From the NCBI RefSeq assembly GCF_040954835.1, contig NC_090698.1:5764501-5828500 (forward strand): DNA of 64,000 nucleotides, given 5' to 3'. Each line of letters begins with the position of its first letter. Position 1 is the first letter of the stretch. The translations under genes were made by a program, and so were the position numbers. This document shows, in pieces, positions 11,239-23,000 of the stretch. The notes beneath the pieces were generated by a model. That model was not told where the DNA came from and searched no databases. It worked only from the letters and a program-made list of their open reading frames with translations. This DNA comes from Lepisosteus oculatus. Lineage: Eukaryota; Chordata; Actinopteri; Semionotiformes; Lepisosteidae.

Positions 11239-14200
11239 ATGTCGTATTACTCGTCCTCCCGCAGCTCGTCCCACTCCACCGACTGCAAGGTGTACGTGGG
11301 GGACCTGGGCAGCGGGGCGGCGAAGGGCGAGCTGGAGCGGGCGTTCGGCTACTACGGGCCGCTGCGCAGCGTGTGGGTCGCCCGCAACCCCCCCGGCTTC
11401 GCCTTCGTGGAGTACGAGGACTCCCGGGATGCCGAGGACGCGGTGAAGGGCATGGATGGCAAGTGAGTGAGCCCCCGGTCTGCGGCGTTGAACCCGCACT
11501 CGTTTCGGACAGCGTGTAGACCGCTGGAAGTTGTTTTTGTCATAAGGTCAAAGTCAAAGTTCCAGAAAAAAACGGATCTGGAAAATTCACCTTTTCTGAA
11601 CTGGGAAGAAATAACTCTGTACAAAAAGCAACTTCCGGACGTGAGGTGTGAAGTTTCCCTGTGTCTTTGGTCTAGTGTGGAGGCTATTGGAGTTGTGCTT
11701 GGGCTCGTGAACCGCGTGTTCGCATGGGCCCTGACCAGCCCTCTTGTTTCCCAGGGTGCTGTGCGGCTCCCGGATCCGCGTGGAGCTGTCGACGGGCGTC
11801 TCTCGGAAGACACGCTACGGGCGCCCCAGCCGGCGGCACTTTGACCCCAACGACCGTTGCTACCAGTGTGGGGAGAGAGGCCACTACGCCTACGACTGCT
11901 ACCGCTTCAGCAAGAGGGGCGGCAGCCGGCGCAGCAGGTACGCTGACTGTTCCCCCACCCCCTGCCTGCCAGGAGCAAGGCCTGCTGCTGGGTGTGGGGA
12001 AGGGGGGGTGGCTGAGGATCTGCGCCTGTGGCTGGAAGGTTGCTGTTTCGTATCCTGCAGCCGGCAGAGGAGTCCTACTCCGTTGGGCCCCTGAGCGAGG
12101 CCCTTAACCCCAGCTGCACCAGGGGCACCGTATAAATGGCTGACCCTTTGCTCTGGCCCCCAGCTTCTCTCCCTGTCTGTGTCTCTCATGGAGAGCAAGC
12201 TGGGGTCTGCGAAAAGACGTTCTGTAAGGACATTACACGCTTTAAAGATTTAGCTCATCCGCTTCTCGCTGCCAAGTGCAGAGTTGGTGCGTGGGGGCAG
12301 TTTTCTAGAGGATGACCCGATCTCCTCTCCCTGCGCAGGTCTCGCTCCAGGTCCCGGTCCCGCTCCAGGTCCCGGTCCAGGTCCCGAGGACGTCGCTATC
12401 GCTCTCGCAGCAGGAGCCGCAACCGGTGAGCCCCGCCCGCGGCCGTGCCCCTTTGCCCCTCGCGGGTGTGACCTGCGCCAAGCCTGTTTTAGGTGCCACT
12501 GGCTGTGAAAACTGGCCTTGCAGGGACTCAAAGCACTCTGCCTGTCGGGCGTGCCTTGTGGAGAGCTCCTTTAAAGCCTTTCTGCATTTAAATGAATTGA
12601 GCTGTTGAACTGTTGTCAATATAGAGTATCTGGCAGCTTTGTGTGTGTCTGTGCTCCCTACCCAGCAGGTACCACTTTCCATCAGATTCCTGCTTCCTTT
12701 AGTGCTTACTTTTCTCTCTTCTGTCCCCCCAGGTCCGCTTCCCCGGCTCGCTCTAGGTCCAGAACTCCGGTGCGCAGGTAAGGTCTGGTGGCCTCTGCGG
12801 TTCTGATACTCGGCAGGGGGTAATATAGGAGCCGAGGCGTGAGAGGAGGACGGCCTCCTGTGTACCTTTGTTTCCCTGCTCAGCCTTGGTCTCTTTGTGG
12901 GCTGTTTGATACCAGTCTTGGCAGGCTGGTGTGTGCAGATTTTCTGGGTCCTTTTTAAGCAGCAGCACTTACAGAGCCAGGGGAAGCATTTAAACTGGCC
13001 ATAGTGAGTTGATTTCCATTTTTTGTAAATAGAAACAGGACTGTTGGGGAATTCAGTCTTGGCTGTGATTAAAATGCATTAAAAGGTGCCCATTATCTGT
13101 GTAAAGTAGCTGAAAATTGGCTTTTGTTTGTACCTTATTCCCTGGAGTGCACTCATCTTCAGACTAAAAGAACCTGCGTGTTTTTTTATCACCTTATTTG
13201 CACGTGAATGCACAGCTCTTCACACGTGTGTAGTTTGTAAAGGTGAGTTCCTGGTGTCCTCAGGGAGAGTGAGTGTGGCTGTGAACCCCATGCTGTGTTT
13301 TAGTCTCCAGTGGGTGTATCTGCCACACAGCAGGGCTCAGGCGTGTGAATGACCGAAGTGCAGTATGGGAGCACAGAGACAACGACGGTCTCTGAGCCTC
13401 GATTCCCTGTGGCCTGTTTTATTATCCACTCAAACCAAAAGAGAGTGAGTGCTTGACTGGGTGGTCCCCACTGACTTCTCCCTGCAGTGCCCTGTGTGAG
13501 TGACCCAGTGACCTTTTTTCCCCCCTCTGTTTGCAGTCGCTCCCGATCTCGCTCCAGGTCACGCTCCTTGTCTCGCTCCAAGGGGCGCTCTGCCTCCCGG
13601 TCCCGGTCTCGCTCCCGGTCCCGCTCGCGCTCCCGGTCCCACTCAGCCAGCGCCAAACGAGAAAGGTAAGCAAGGAACCGGACCAGGAGGACAGGGCACA
13701 GGATGTTTGCAGTGTTTATCCAGGGTGACTCTCAGCAGTTAGTGTTATTGCTCTGCAGAGACGTCCTGATACCAAGGACAGTTAACTGTATAAATTTAGT
13801 ATAGGTGCACTGCAGTCAGTCGTTTTGAATGATTTCAGCAGGATGCAGAAGTACATTGATGATGCAGTGCAGGAGTTAGGTGTTAAACAGGCAATAGAAA
13901 ATGTGTACATTGTAACTGTACATTTGAGCTAAATACATCTGTTCATGATTAATACATCTGATGTCTTTCTCTCTTTGCAATGTTTTGTTTTATAGGTCTA
14001 TGGGTTATAAAATGATCATGCTAGTGACTGGTTCATGTTGTTAGGCAGAAAGGAGATCTGATGTGATGTTTTGTGTGTTCTAACTCCTGACACTTATTTA
14101 CTTATTGTGTGACTTTTATTCAGATTGTCAAGGTTTTTTTTTTTGGTTTAGTTTGAGTATGCACAGATTAAAGACATGATCTCAGATTAACATGACACCA

Positions 14201-17200
14201 GAATGATGTCGGCTCCTACGGTACCAGAGAACTCTGTCCAGTCTGGCACGCCAGCTGTGGGCTGTGTATCGTCCAGCGACTGAGGGAGAAAGCCCCCTTC
14301 TTGTTAACCCAGGGACACCAGCTGACCGCGCTGCAAAATCTGATTTATTTTCTTTTCTCTTGGAGGTCATCCATCCAAGAATGACCTGGCCAGACCTTGC
14401 TTAGCTTCACAGGGGGAGCGAGAGCTGACGAGCGATCAGACTCCGAGATGGTGTTGAAGGCTGGAGGTTGTCTTGTTTCACGCCCACTCCCCCCTCCCTG
14501 CCTCAGATCCAGCCCCAAACTCGATTTAGCTTCCGAGAGGGGGGAAAAGAGAAATCTTGACGTGATCAGACTCCAGCGCTGTTTGGCTGCGGGCTTTAGA
14601 GGGGGTTTCGTCCGGCGCAAGTACTGACCAGGTTCATCCTTGCTTTGTCATTTCTGTGAGAGCTGACCCGAGAGATCAGACTCCAAGAGGGCTACGGCCG
14701 TCCACGTGCTAGAAGGGGGTCATCCGTCGCACGTTCTGAGCACAGCGCCCCCTCTTCTTCCCCCCACTCTCCCCCTCCTGTCTTCTCCTGCCGTGAGAGC
14801 TCAGATCCCCAGATCGCAATGGCCAGCTCCAGCCACTCGGCACAGCCCAGCCTTGCTTAGCTTCTGAGAGAGACAGAGAGGGAGAGAGGCAGAAAGAGAG
14901 AACGTGCTGACCAGAGATCAGCCTTCAAGACCTCCAGTGTTTGTCTTCAAGTACTTGCGTCGCGTCTCTGTTCATGTTGCTCTGAGTATCCACCACTTTG
15001 CAAAGGTAAAAAAAGTAAATGTATTTAGTTATACTCAGAACTCGGCTTTGATGTACTCAAAAGTCACTACTTGTTTTTGCTGATATCATGAAAAAAAACT
15101 TTTTTTTTATTCCAAGCTGCTTTTAAAGTATGCTGTATTGTTGTTTTGGTGGTGGCTGGGTAAAGACCGTTAGAACAGCCCCAGTCTGCTTGGGAGGTCT
15201 TGGGGTGGGGGGGTGGTTAATATATCAGTGTTCTAGTTTCCCAGTTCCAGTTCTGAGTGGCCCAGTTGGTCAAAGCAGACCAGCACATCATCCTTCTTTG
15301 ACTTTAAAAACTGAACTGTGATGAAAATACTGTAAGGTATTTTGACTTGGGCATTGGTGGAGGTGTCCAGGATGGGCATTGGGAAACTGGGCAGAATTGA
15401 GATCAAACCGCATTTCCATACTGGAGAGGCTGGTAATATTGGGTGAGGGGGATTAGAAGCAGGTTGCATGCTGGACAGGGATGACCAGTCCTAGAGAGCC
15501 ACAGTCCAACTGGTTTTTCATAGTGCATCCTTAAACCTCTGGTTTCTCAGGGTGTGGTGGAATTTCAGGTTTTAATTTGTTGAGCAATTGTTTTTTCGGG
15601 TTGAGGTGTGGAGTGGCCTGTGTTTCTGTGACACTACAGACAGCGATGGGGGTGTAGAGTGTTTGTGGACCTGCTTAAAACATACCTGCATCTGCAATCC
15701 TTTAGGAGAGTAGTCGGGGACGTTTAGAAAACATCCTGTTTAAGGGTGGCCTGTGACACCTGCTGGACAGTGGCTGTGCGAGGCTGGGACTTTTCAACCT
15801 GGCTGCAAGAAGGTGCTGTGGCCTCGTGACCTCGGGCACCACTGTTGTGACTGTCGGCAGCACTCGCCGGTCACACTTGGCTGGGCAGACAGGACCCCAC
15901 GGCACAGCAGCTCGGGCTGTTTGGGGCTCTAGTAGTCCTTGTACGAAAAGCCATGCTTTTGTATGAATTTGTAAGTAAAGGAGTTGAAAGAGGGTATTTG
16001 TGCCTATCATACAGACCTGAAATAGACCCATCTGCTGTGCGGTTGGGAATCTTCTTTCCGCCTGTGCTGTGAGCAAGCCTTCAAAAACAGCAGCAGCAGC
16101 AGTGGTGCTCTTTTGTTGAGGTGATGGCTTTTGTACCTGATTTTCAGTTGTGATAATTGGTCTGCAGTCACCTTCGTTTAAGTTGAATGCTTTCTAGGGA
16201 TTAAATGGCTGGTCACACCCTTCACTGTTCAGCACTGATCTTGGACTGCCCTGACCTCGGACCCTCAGAGGACTCATTTCAGGCCGCTGGTTCTCAGTCT
16301 TGGTTCTTGCAGTTTGACCCTTCTATAAGAGCTAAGGTTTTGCTCCCTACTCCAGTCCTTTAGCACTCAGTGTTCCTAGTCTCGTACTGCGATACTCTAA
16401 TCAGTTGGTCCCAGGTTTTCATGCTTAGCCCTGCTCACAATCCACAAGCTTTAAAAAGCCTCTTCTGTGTGACCAGTGTTGATTCTGGAGAGACCAGTGG
16501 GCTTAATCGTAGTGACTCATTTTAAAGTCCTGTGTCATGATGTTGCTCGTGAAACCAACGAATTGGGGCTGTCCTGGGACTTTTATGATTTAAAAGTATC
16601 TGTCTGTTGCCCCTGTTCTACCCACACTGCATTTTGCAGCACTGGGATAGCCTGTCAGTCTGACCGGGCAGTCCAACATCAGTGCAGCTTCAAGTACGCC
16701 ATGTAACAGTGGCACAGTGCCAACGTATCCCCTGGGCTCTGACACCAGTCTCTCTCTGGAGCACTTTCAGCTCGGGCCTCCTGTCTCTTGTTACAGGTCA
16801 GGTCCTCAGTGGGTTTCAGACAATAAAGGGTTTTTGAAAAGGGTCTTGCTTTTATGCTCGCGTTCCGTGGGTCCTGCTTCACGCTTGCTCCCAGTTTTCC
16901 TTTGATTATTCCCTCCTTCTTGAGATTCTGGAGTTGAGGGGGCTTGACACCTAAATAATGGCTGGGCTTTATTTTGAGAACTTGGAAAGATGTGGAGGTG
17001 GTCTTGCAGGGTTTCATGCTTCGTACTCGGTTTTAAGAGTGGCTGCAGCGAGTTGCGGTACAGCTGGCGCTTGAGAGCAGCCGCTGAGCGCCATTCTTCT
17101 GCAGACACAAGCCTATGCACCCTGCCTTCTGAGGGCGTTCAGTGGCTGCAGTATCGTTCCTCCCGTGTCCCGGGACAGAGGGATGCTCAGTTCACTGGGA

Positions 17201-17451
17201 TAGTCCGGATCATTTCGGACTTCCGACGTGAGGAAACTTGCATGGTGTTTTAAGTGGGGGGTGCCAATCTGCGTCCGGGGCCCCGTCCTGCCCAGCGCGA
17301 GGGGGGTGGGGTGGGAGTGAAGCAGGAGGCCCGGGGGCGCTGCCAGGGCCGCGGGTGCGAGCGCGCTAACGGCCGTGTGCCTTTTCTGTCTTGTTTCAGC
17401 CGCTCCCGGTCGCCCAGCCCCAGGAAGAGCCTGACACCCGACGCCAAGTGA
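11239..17451 (+). CDS. srsf7: SRSF7-type serine/arginine-rich splicing factor
   Basis: Nuclear SR protein that binds exonic enhancers and promotes splice-site choice. Coding exons are 11239-11462, 11755-11937, 12339-12425, 12733-12777, 13537-13665 and 17400-17451, all GT-AG; together 720 nt, 239 aa plus TGA, against 238 aa for human SRSF7. The RRM covers about residues 16-90 (RNP2 KVYVGD, RNP1 GFAFVEY, and the SRSF3/7 signature ARNPPGF). The CCHC zinc knuckle C-x2-C-x4-H-x4-C at 110-123 ([14 protein letters not shown]) separates SRSF7 from SRSF3. The RS domain runs from about 128 to the end and is coded by short CGN-TCC repeats. The N-terminus is Ser-rich (SSSRSSSHS), unlike mammalian SRSF7. 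From the neighbouring hnrnpl this is probably an ohnologue of the SRSF7 that lies near HNRNPLL in mammals, so the symbol names the family type only. Confidence 0.92.
12003..12238 (+). mobile_element. tRNA-derived SINE inside srsf7-like intron 3
   Basis: It starts with GGTGGCTGAGGATCTGCGCC and keeps the full internal order of the family through GGAGAGCAAGCTGGGGTCTG. It occupies more than half of the 401 nt intron 11938-12338, in sense orientation. Confidence 0.85.
13666..17399 (+). other. Long last intron of the srsf7-like gene
   Basis: A 3.7 kb phase-2 GT-AG intron, much longer than the other introns of the coding region. It holds 5S-rRNA-like fragments around 14360-14930. Otherwise I see T-rich runs and no supported exon. 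SR genes often carry an ultraconserved unproductive exon, but I could not pick one here with confidence. Confidence 0.6.
14360..14930 (-). repeat. Cluster of degenerate 5S rRNA-like fragments
   Basis: Pieces matching the reverse complement of 5S rRNA recur several times: ATCCATCCAAGAATGACCTG then CCTTGCTTAGCTTC at 14372-14410, GATTTAGCTTCCGAGAGG near 14523, AAGTACTGACCAGGTTCATC near 14620, and CCTTGCTTAGCTTCTGAGAG near 14852. ATCAGACTCC motifs recur between them. They look like remnants of 5S-derived SINEs or a decayed tandem group, not functional 5S genes. Confidence 0.5.
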
Positions 17452-17937
17452 GCGAGGACCTGTGCCACCGGCCCTGCCGTCGCGTCCGGCGGCCACCTGT
17501 CCTGTAATCATTTTAACCCCCCGAGCTCCCCCCTGTCCCAGCAGCCCTAGTGGTTTTGTTTCAATCCCGTCCTCTTGCGCCGCCTCTGCCGCAACACATT
17601 CCACATCCTTTATTTCCTCCTGGGGAAAAAATAACGAAGAACTGGACGGATGTCAACACCAAATACACGTTTGTCCGAAATCGGCTTGTTTTTGTTTCTT
17701 GTGATTTTTTTTTTTCCCCCCTGAATGTGTGCAGTTTTTACGCGGCATACTACCATGTGTTAGAAGCCTGTCTCCTACACGTGAGCCCCTTTGCTGACTG
17801 TAGGACGTTTTAACGTAGGGACTGAAGTTCCATTTGATGGTGTTAAGTGTTGTGATCAGAGCGTGCAGGTTTGTTAAACTTTTTTTTTTTACCTGTTAAT
17901 GGTCGTTATGGATCCAGTCTTTTTTTAAAACAGTAAA
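17452..17937 (+). other. Probable 3' UTR of the srsf7-like gene
   Basis: Non-coding sequence after the TGA, with T-rich runs near 17706 and 17880. An AGTAAA variant polyadenylation signal lies at 17932-17937. The true end is not certain. Confidence 0.4.
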
Positions 17938-19600
17938 GTAAACTTGTACACACCCAAAAGCTGTTTACTGTTGTGAATTATTTGAGAACACCTCTCTCCG
18001 ATAAGCCATCTTCGCAGTGGCTGAAAGTTGACCGACTTTTCCGTCCCGGTTAATGTCCTGCTCGCGTGGATTGAGCCCCCCAGCTCGGCTGGGTGCTGTT
18101 CGTGCTGCATGTTTGTGCTGAGCTCATAGTACCACAGCCGAGCACTTGCCTTCTAAAGAGCAGTGTGCTTTCCCAGTCCGATCAGGAGTGGACTGATGGC
18201 GGACTCATTCAGCTGCCCTGACTGATTTGCAAAGATGGAAGTCTTGCTCTTTGGGAAAGTGGGAGGGGCGTCTGTGTCGAATGCTCTGGTTTTGCGAGAA
18301 ATATTTCAAAGGTGAGTTTTTATCCCTCGTGGCTATGGTATTTGTTTTAGAAGGCTGAAAACGCTTCAGAGTGCCAGGTGCTTGCTTGTTTTTGGACAGT
18401 TGAGCTGTTCAGTATCATGGTAATTATACCTCTTTGTATTAAAAGGCTAGTGTCTTGCTCTAGTGTTTCGTGTGCGCCCCGCAGCCATGCTCCCTGTGGT
18501 CGGTTTAGGTCCATGTGCCACCAAAGGTCCTGTATCCTCCACTGGCCCCTGTGCAGGTGCAGCGAGAGCAGTGTTCTGGTTCGGGCTGTCCTGCCCCAAT
18601 ACCAGAGAGTCCACAGTCCTGCTGGCTGGACAGGTAAAGGAGAACCTGGGATGAAAAGTGTTGGTAAATGTCATTGTCATTTTCACTTCCTCTGAAGATT
18701 CTCGCTTGCTACCAAGCCTGATGTGTCTCAGGGTGAATTTGCATTTCCTGATTGGCATTCGGCTCAGCGTGTGTTTTTCTGTTTTTTCTTCTCCTGTAGA
18801 AGAAAGATTGGGCCTTGCTGTTCATTTCAAGAGAAGGGGAAGGAATATGCCTGACTATCTGTGGGTGGTCAAAGGGTGACTCAAGTCTTTATAATCGGCT
18901 TATGTCTGTAGAGGAGGCTGGAGTTGCATGGGTTATTCAGTCTGGCTGTGTGGGGTGACATTGGAAAGGTGCGCGCGGGTGGGAAAGGGCATTCAAGACT
19001 AAGAACAGCACAGCGCGGTCTTTACACAAAGGGTGGTGGGAGTCTGAAACAAGGGGGGATCAGTTGGCTTTTTTCAAGGAGGTACTCAGCTTGATCAGCT
19101 ACATGTGACCAAACGAAGTCGAAGGGCCAGATGCCCTCCTGTAGTTTTGTCCTTTCTCGTGTTGGGGCTGTGTCCATCTGTTTTGCTCCTGTCCCCTGCA
19201 TCCTGGAGGAAGGCCCTAAGAAAAGCGGGTAAAGCCGATAGGCGCTTGTCTCGATCTCGAACACACACTGGGTCGCTGCAAAAGGAAGCTGCTGATGCTC
19301 AGTTATCATGGGTTGCAGAATTTAGCTCATGTTCTGAAGGGGGAGCTTTATATTTTTTGGTCACTAAGTCGTTGTGTGTCTAGTATGAAACCGACTTCTT
19401 TGCTGACGCTTCGGTTAACAACACGAACTGGAAGGATGTCTAAGGGCGGGCATCAATGGGCAGGAAACTGACACGACACGCTGCGTGTGTGCAGCTCCTG
19501 AACTGAATAAAACGAAAGAAAAAAGGTCGTGCGCAGACGCGTGCGTCGTTGCGCGTCGTGGCCGGATTTAGGTGCTGACTCGGGCGGAGTGAAACCAGTT
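17938..19600. other. Intergenic stretch between srsf7-like gene and hnrnpl
   Basis: No exon can be supported. A copy of the TTTACACAAAG dispersed repeat lies at 19018-19150 (+), with GGGCCAGATGCCCTCCTGTA near its end. The rest is unassigned. Confidence 0.5.
19018..19150 (+). repeat. Dispersed repeat, TTTACACAAAG family
   Basis: It contains TTTACACAAAGGGTGGTGGG, GTCTGAAACAAG, a GATCAGTTGGC segment and GGGCCAGATGCCCTCCTGTA. It is the longest copy of this unclassified family in the window. Confidence 0.6.
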
Positions 19601-19759
19601 TTTAAGACCAATGGTAGGAACATTTTTAAAGTTTCTTGAAAGCTGGGTGAAGTCCTGTTTCCTTTCCCGTGCATGCCTACGACAAACCAATTCACGCAAG
19701 AAGCACAGAGAACGTCTGACTTATGCCGAGAGTTTGGAAGTAAACGGCGAAGACTGCAT

Positions 19760-20081
19760 CGGGAGATTGGTGTGGACAGCCGACCAATCGTTGTATCCCG
19801 ACTGGCGATATCGGCCAATAGAACGCTTTCGTGGGCGGTGCGTCTCGAGTATTTTAAGATTGACGCGCCGGCGCGGCCAATCACCGACGTCGTGGGGCGG
19901 TTTCTTGGCGTTTGAATGGTCGGCCGTCGCGCCGCTCTCGAATTGACAGCGCGATCGCTCCAATCCCAGGCCGAGTTGTGTCGCTGGTGGGCGGTCTCTT
20001 GCGGGTTTTCCTTTTCTTTCGCTTTTGCGTCCGTCTCATTTCGGCGTCTGCGTTGCCCAGGCTTTTTTTAACTGCTACAAA
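19760..20081 (+). promoter_or_regulatory. hnrnpl promoter with CCAAT-box array and 5' UTR
   Basis: A CpG-rich promoter immediately upstream of the hnrnpl start codon. CCAAT boxes (NF-Y sites) are at 19766-19770 (as ATTGG), 19784-19788, 19815-19819 and 19877-19881. A palindromic GACGTC, the core of CREB/ATF sites, is at 19886-19891. A further CCAAT lies near 19959. No good TATA box is placed relative to the array. This is a typical layout for a constitutive, dosage-sensitive RNA-binding-protein gene. Confidence 0.6.
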
Positions 20082-23000
20082 ATGGCTGCACAAGCGGGAA
20101 GGTACTACAACGAGGGCGGCAGAGCTACGAAGAGACAGAAGACCGAGAACAACGACGGCGGCATGGCAACGGTGGGGAAAAAACATTTTTCTAAACAGAT
20201 GAAAAGCGTCAGAACAGCCAAACTAATAGTGAAGAAATGCGAGCAGTTAAGGGGATAAAAAACACGATTTTTAAAATCCACCTTGGTGGTGGAGGTGGTT
20301 AAGGATACCGACCGGACGGTGCGGTGCGCTCGTGTCGAAACCTGAGCGGGCCGGGCTGGCGCCGTGGGTCGACTTTTCCATAAAATGTGGGCGATTTCGC
20401 GCCTCTTGAACCGCGAACGATTGAACCGGACCGTAACGGGCGGTTATAGACGGCGGTCGAACCCCGAATTTTCCGCGTTTGTGTCTCGCGGCGGGCGCGT
20501 GTGCCGGGAGGTAACGGCAGCCCGGGCGCGTGTGCGGCGGGGGGGGTAACGGCAGCCCGGGCGCGTGGGGGGTTCGGGGCCTCTCGCCTCGCCGGGTCGC
20601 TCCTGGTCCGGCGGGGCCGCAGTGACCGAGCGCCGGTCGGAGCGGTGGGGCCACGTTGGCCGCCCCGGCCTTTGTTACCTGAGAAAACTGCGCTCTGCCC
20701 TCCCCCCCCCTACACCGCCATGATCACCGCCGTCTTCTCAAACCGCCCGGCCGCCCACAGACCCCGCAGGAGCCGAGCGGCCCGTCCCGCCGCCGGCTCG
20801 GTGTTCCTGGGTCTGGGCTGCCGAGGGCCTCGCCGGTTACCGCCGTGTGCGTCTGGGCTCTCGGTACCGACAGAGACGTGCGGTCCAACCGCCCCGATAA
20901 TCCCGGGTTACAGGAGATAAGTCTTCCTGTTTGAAGTGGATTTTGAACTAAAGATGAATTGGAATGTTTTTTTCTGTTGTTTCCAGGACTTGTTGCGTGT
21001 TTGAATGTTATTGACGATAGCTCGGCCGGGCGGTATTTTTTAATATACCTTCCCCAAAGTTATTTTGTTTAATGTGCGATGTTACATCGGTAAGTTTAAG
21101 TAGTACGCACGGTGTGCCCCCGTCCGACATTTTTCCTTCTGGCCTTATCGACAGCGGGTAAGAGCCGGGAAGGGTGACTAGGGACGCGGTCTCCTTTGTC
21201 CGAGAAGCGGACAGCTGTGGCCTCGGGCGGCTGCAGGAACACGGACCAGGTGCCTGTAACCGGACTGCGTGTTGGATTCGGGTTTAAAGGGCTTGAAAAA
21301 AAGACTGAAAATAAGTTTAGCCGGAGACTGGCTTGCCCGGGAGTCGCTCACGCCGCGGACACGGTGCCCCCGTGAGCAGCAGCCTGCAGGCCCGGCGCCT
21401 CCGGGGGGGACCGGCATCTCCGCGCCGCCGGGCCCAGGAAGCGACTTCGGACAGGAGAGGCGAGTCCAGGGCGAGGGGCGCAGCTCTGCGACTCGGGAGG
21501 CGTACGAAATGGGTCATAAAGGCGCCTGTACCTCTTGAAAGTCGGTTGCGTGTCCGTCTGCGGAGTGGCGGCGAGGGCAGGACTGGTGGGGGGTCGGTTT
21601 TATTGAGGAGACGGGCTCTGTGCTGACCGGTGCCTGCCTGTCCTGTGTCTCCAGGAAGGGTACGAGGACCCCCACAAGACGCTGCCCTCTCCGGTGGTCC
21701 ACGTCCGGGGGCTGGTGGACGGGGTCATGGAGGCCGACCTGGTGGAGGCGCTGCAGGAGTTCGGGCCCATCAGGTGAGTCTGCCCCCCCCCCCCCCATCT
21801 TGACGTTGAGCAGAGCGCCCCCGTCGCCTCCAGGCTGTCTCACCACCCCTCTCCCCTCCGCCCCCCCTCTAGCTACGTGGTGGTGATGCCCAAGAAGCGC
21901 CAGGCGCTGGTGGAGTACGAGGACATCAACGGCTCCTGCAACGCCGTGAACTACGCCTCCGACAACCAGATCTACATCGCAGGGCACCCCGCCTTCGTCA
22001 ACTACTCCACCAGCCAGAAGATCTCGCGGCCCGGGGACCCCGACGACTCTCGCAGCGTCAACAACGTGCTGCTGCTCACCATCATGAACCCCATCTACCC
22101 CATCACCACGGTAACGCTCTTGTTCCGTTGCATCCGTCCGGTGGGCTTAGAGACGGGTCCGATAGGCCTGGGGGTTATCTCTGAGGGGGGCCTGTCTGAA
22201 CGGACCTGGTGGTCTGCGAGAGGCCCCCCTCAGCGTGCGCCGGGCCCTGTTGCTGGACGCTAAACCAGAGAGAGTAACGAGAGTGTCTGTCTGCAGGACG
22301 TGCTGTACACCATCTGCAACCCCTGCGGGCCGGTCCAGAGGATCGTCATCTTCAGGAAGAACGGGGTCCAGGCCATGGTGGAATATCCTTTATTGCTGTG
22401 GCGGTATCGCACACGCACACACACACACACACACGTATGTTGGGCTGCTGAGTGCGTGGGTATTCCCTCGTTGCACAGTGGTGCGGTTTCTGACCTGCGG
22501 TACATCGTTTGATGTGGTTACAGTTGCTGCATTGTGTCTTTCCAGTTCTTTCCAGAAAACATGTTTATAGTGAGGTATATGCTATAGTGAGGTATATATT
22601 GAGGTTTCTGCTTTTGCTTGACCTGTTTGGTGTGGTTTTAGGTTGTGAATGGGGAAGTAGTGGTTGATGCGTGCGCTTGCGCTGTACCCTTGCCAGTATG
22701 GGGGTGTACTGGTTAGTTAGTCAACTCGGCTAAGCTGGGGCTAGGATGTGCCGATGCCAGTGCTGTTCCAGAGTTTCCGTCGGTTTTTCCTTGATTCCCT
22801 GCACATTCGACTCGGTCCAGAGCGCCCAGAGGGCGAAGGCGTCCCTCAACGGCGCCGATATCTACTCTGGCTGCTGCACTCTCAAGATCGAGTATGCCAA
22901 GGTAAGCCCCCTCCTGACCTGCGCTTTATGGCTGGCTAGTTTTTTCATTTGGATGGGGGTTGGGTGGGTTCCTGGTTGTATTTGGACTTGAGAACCAGAT

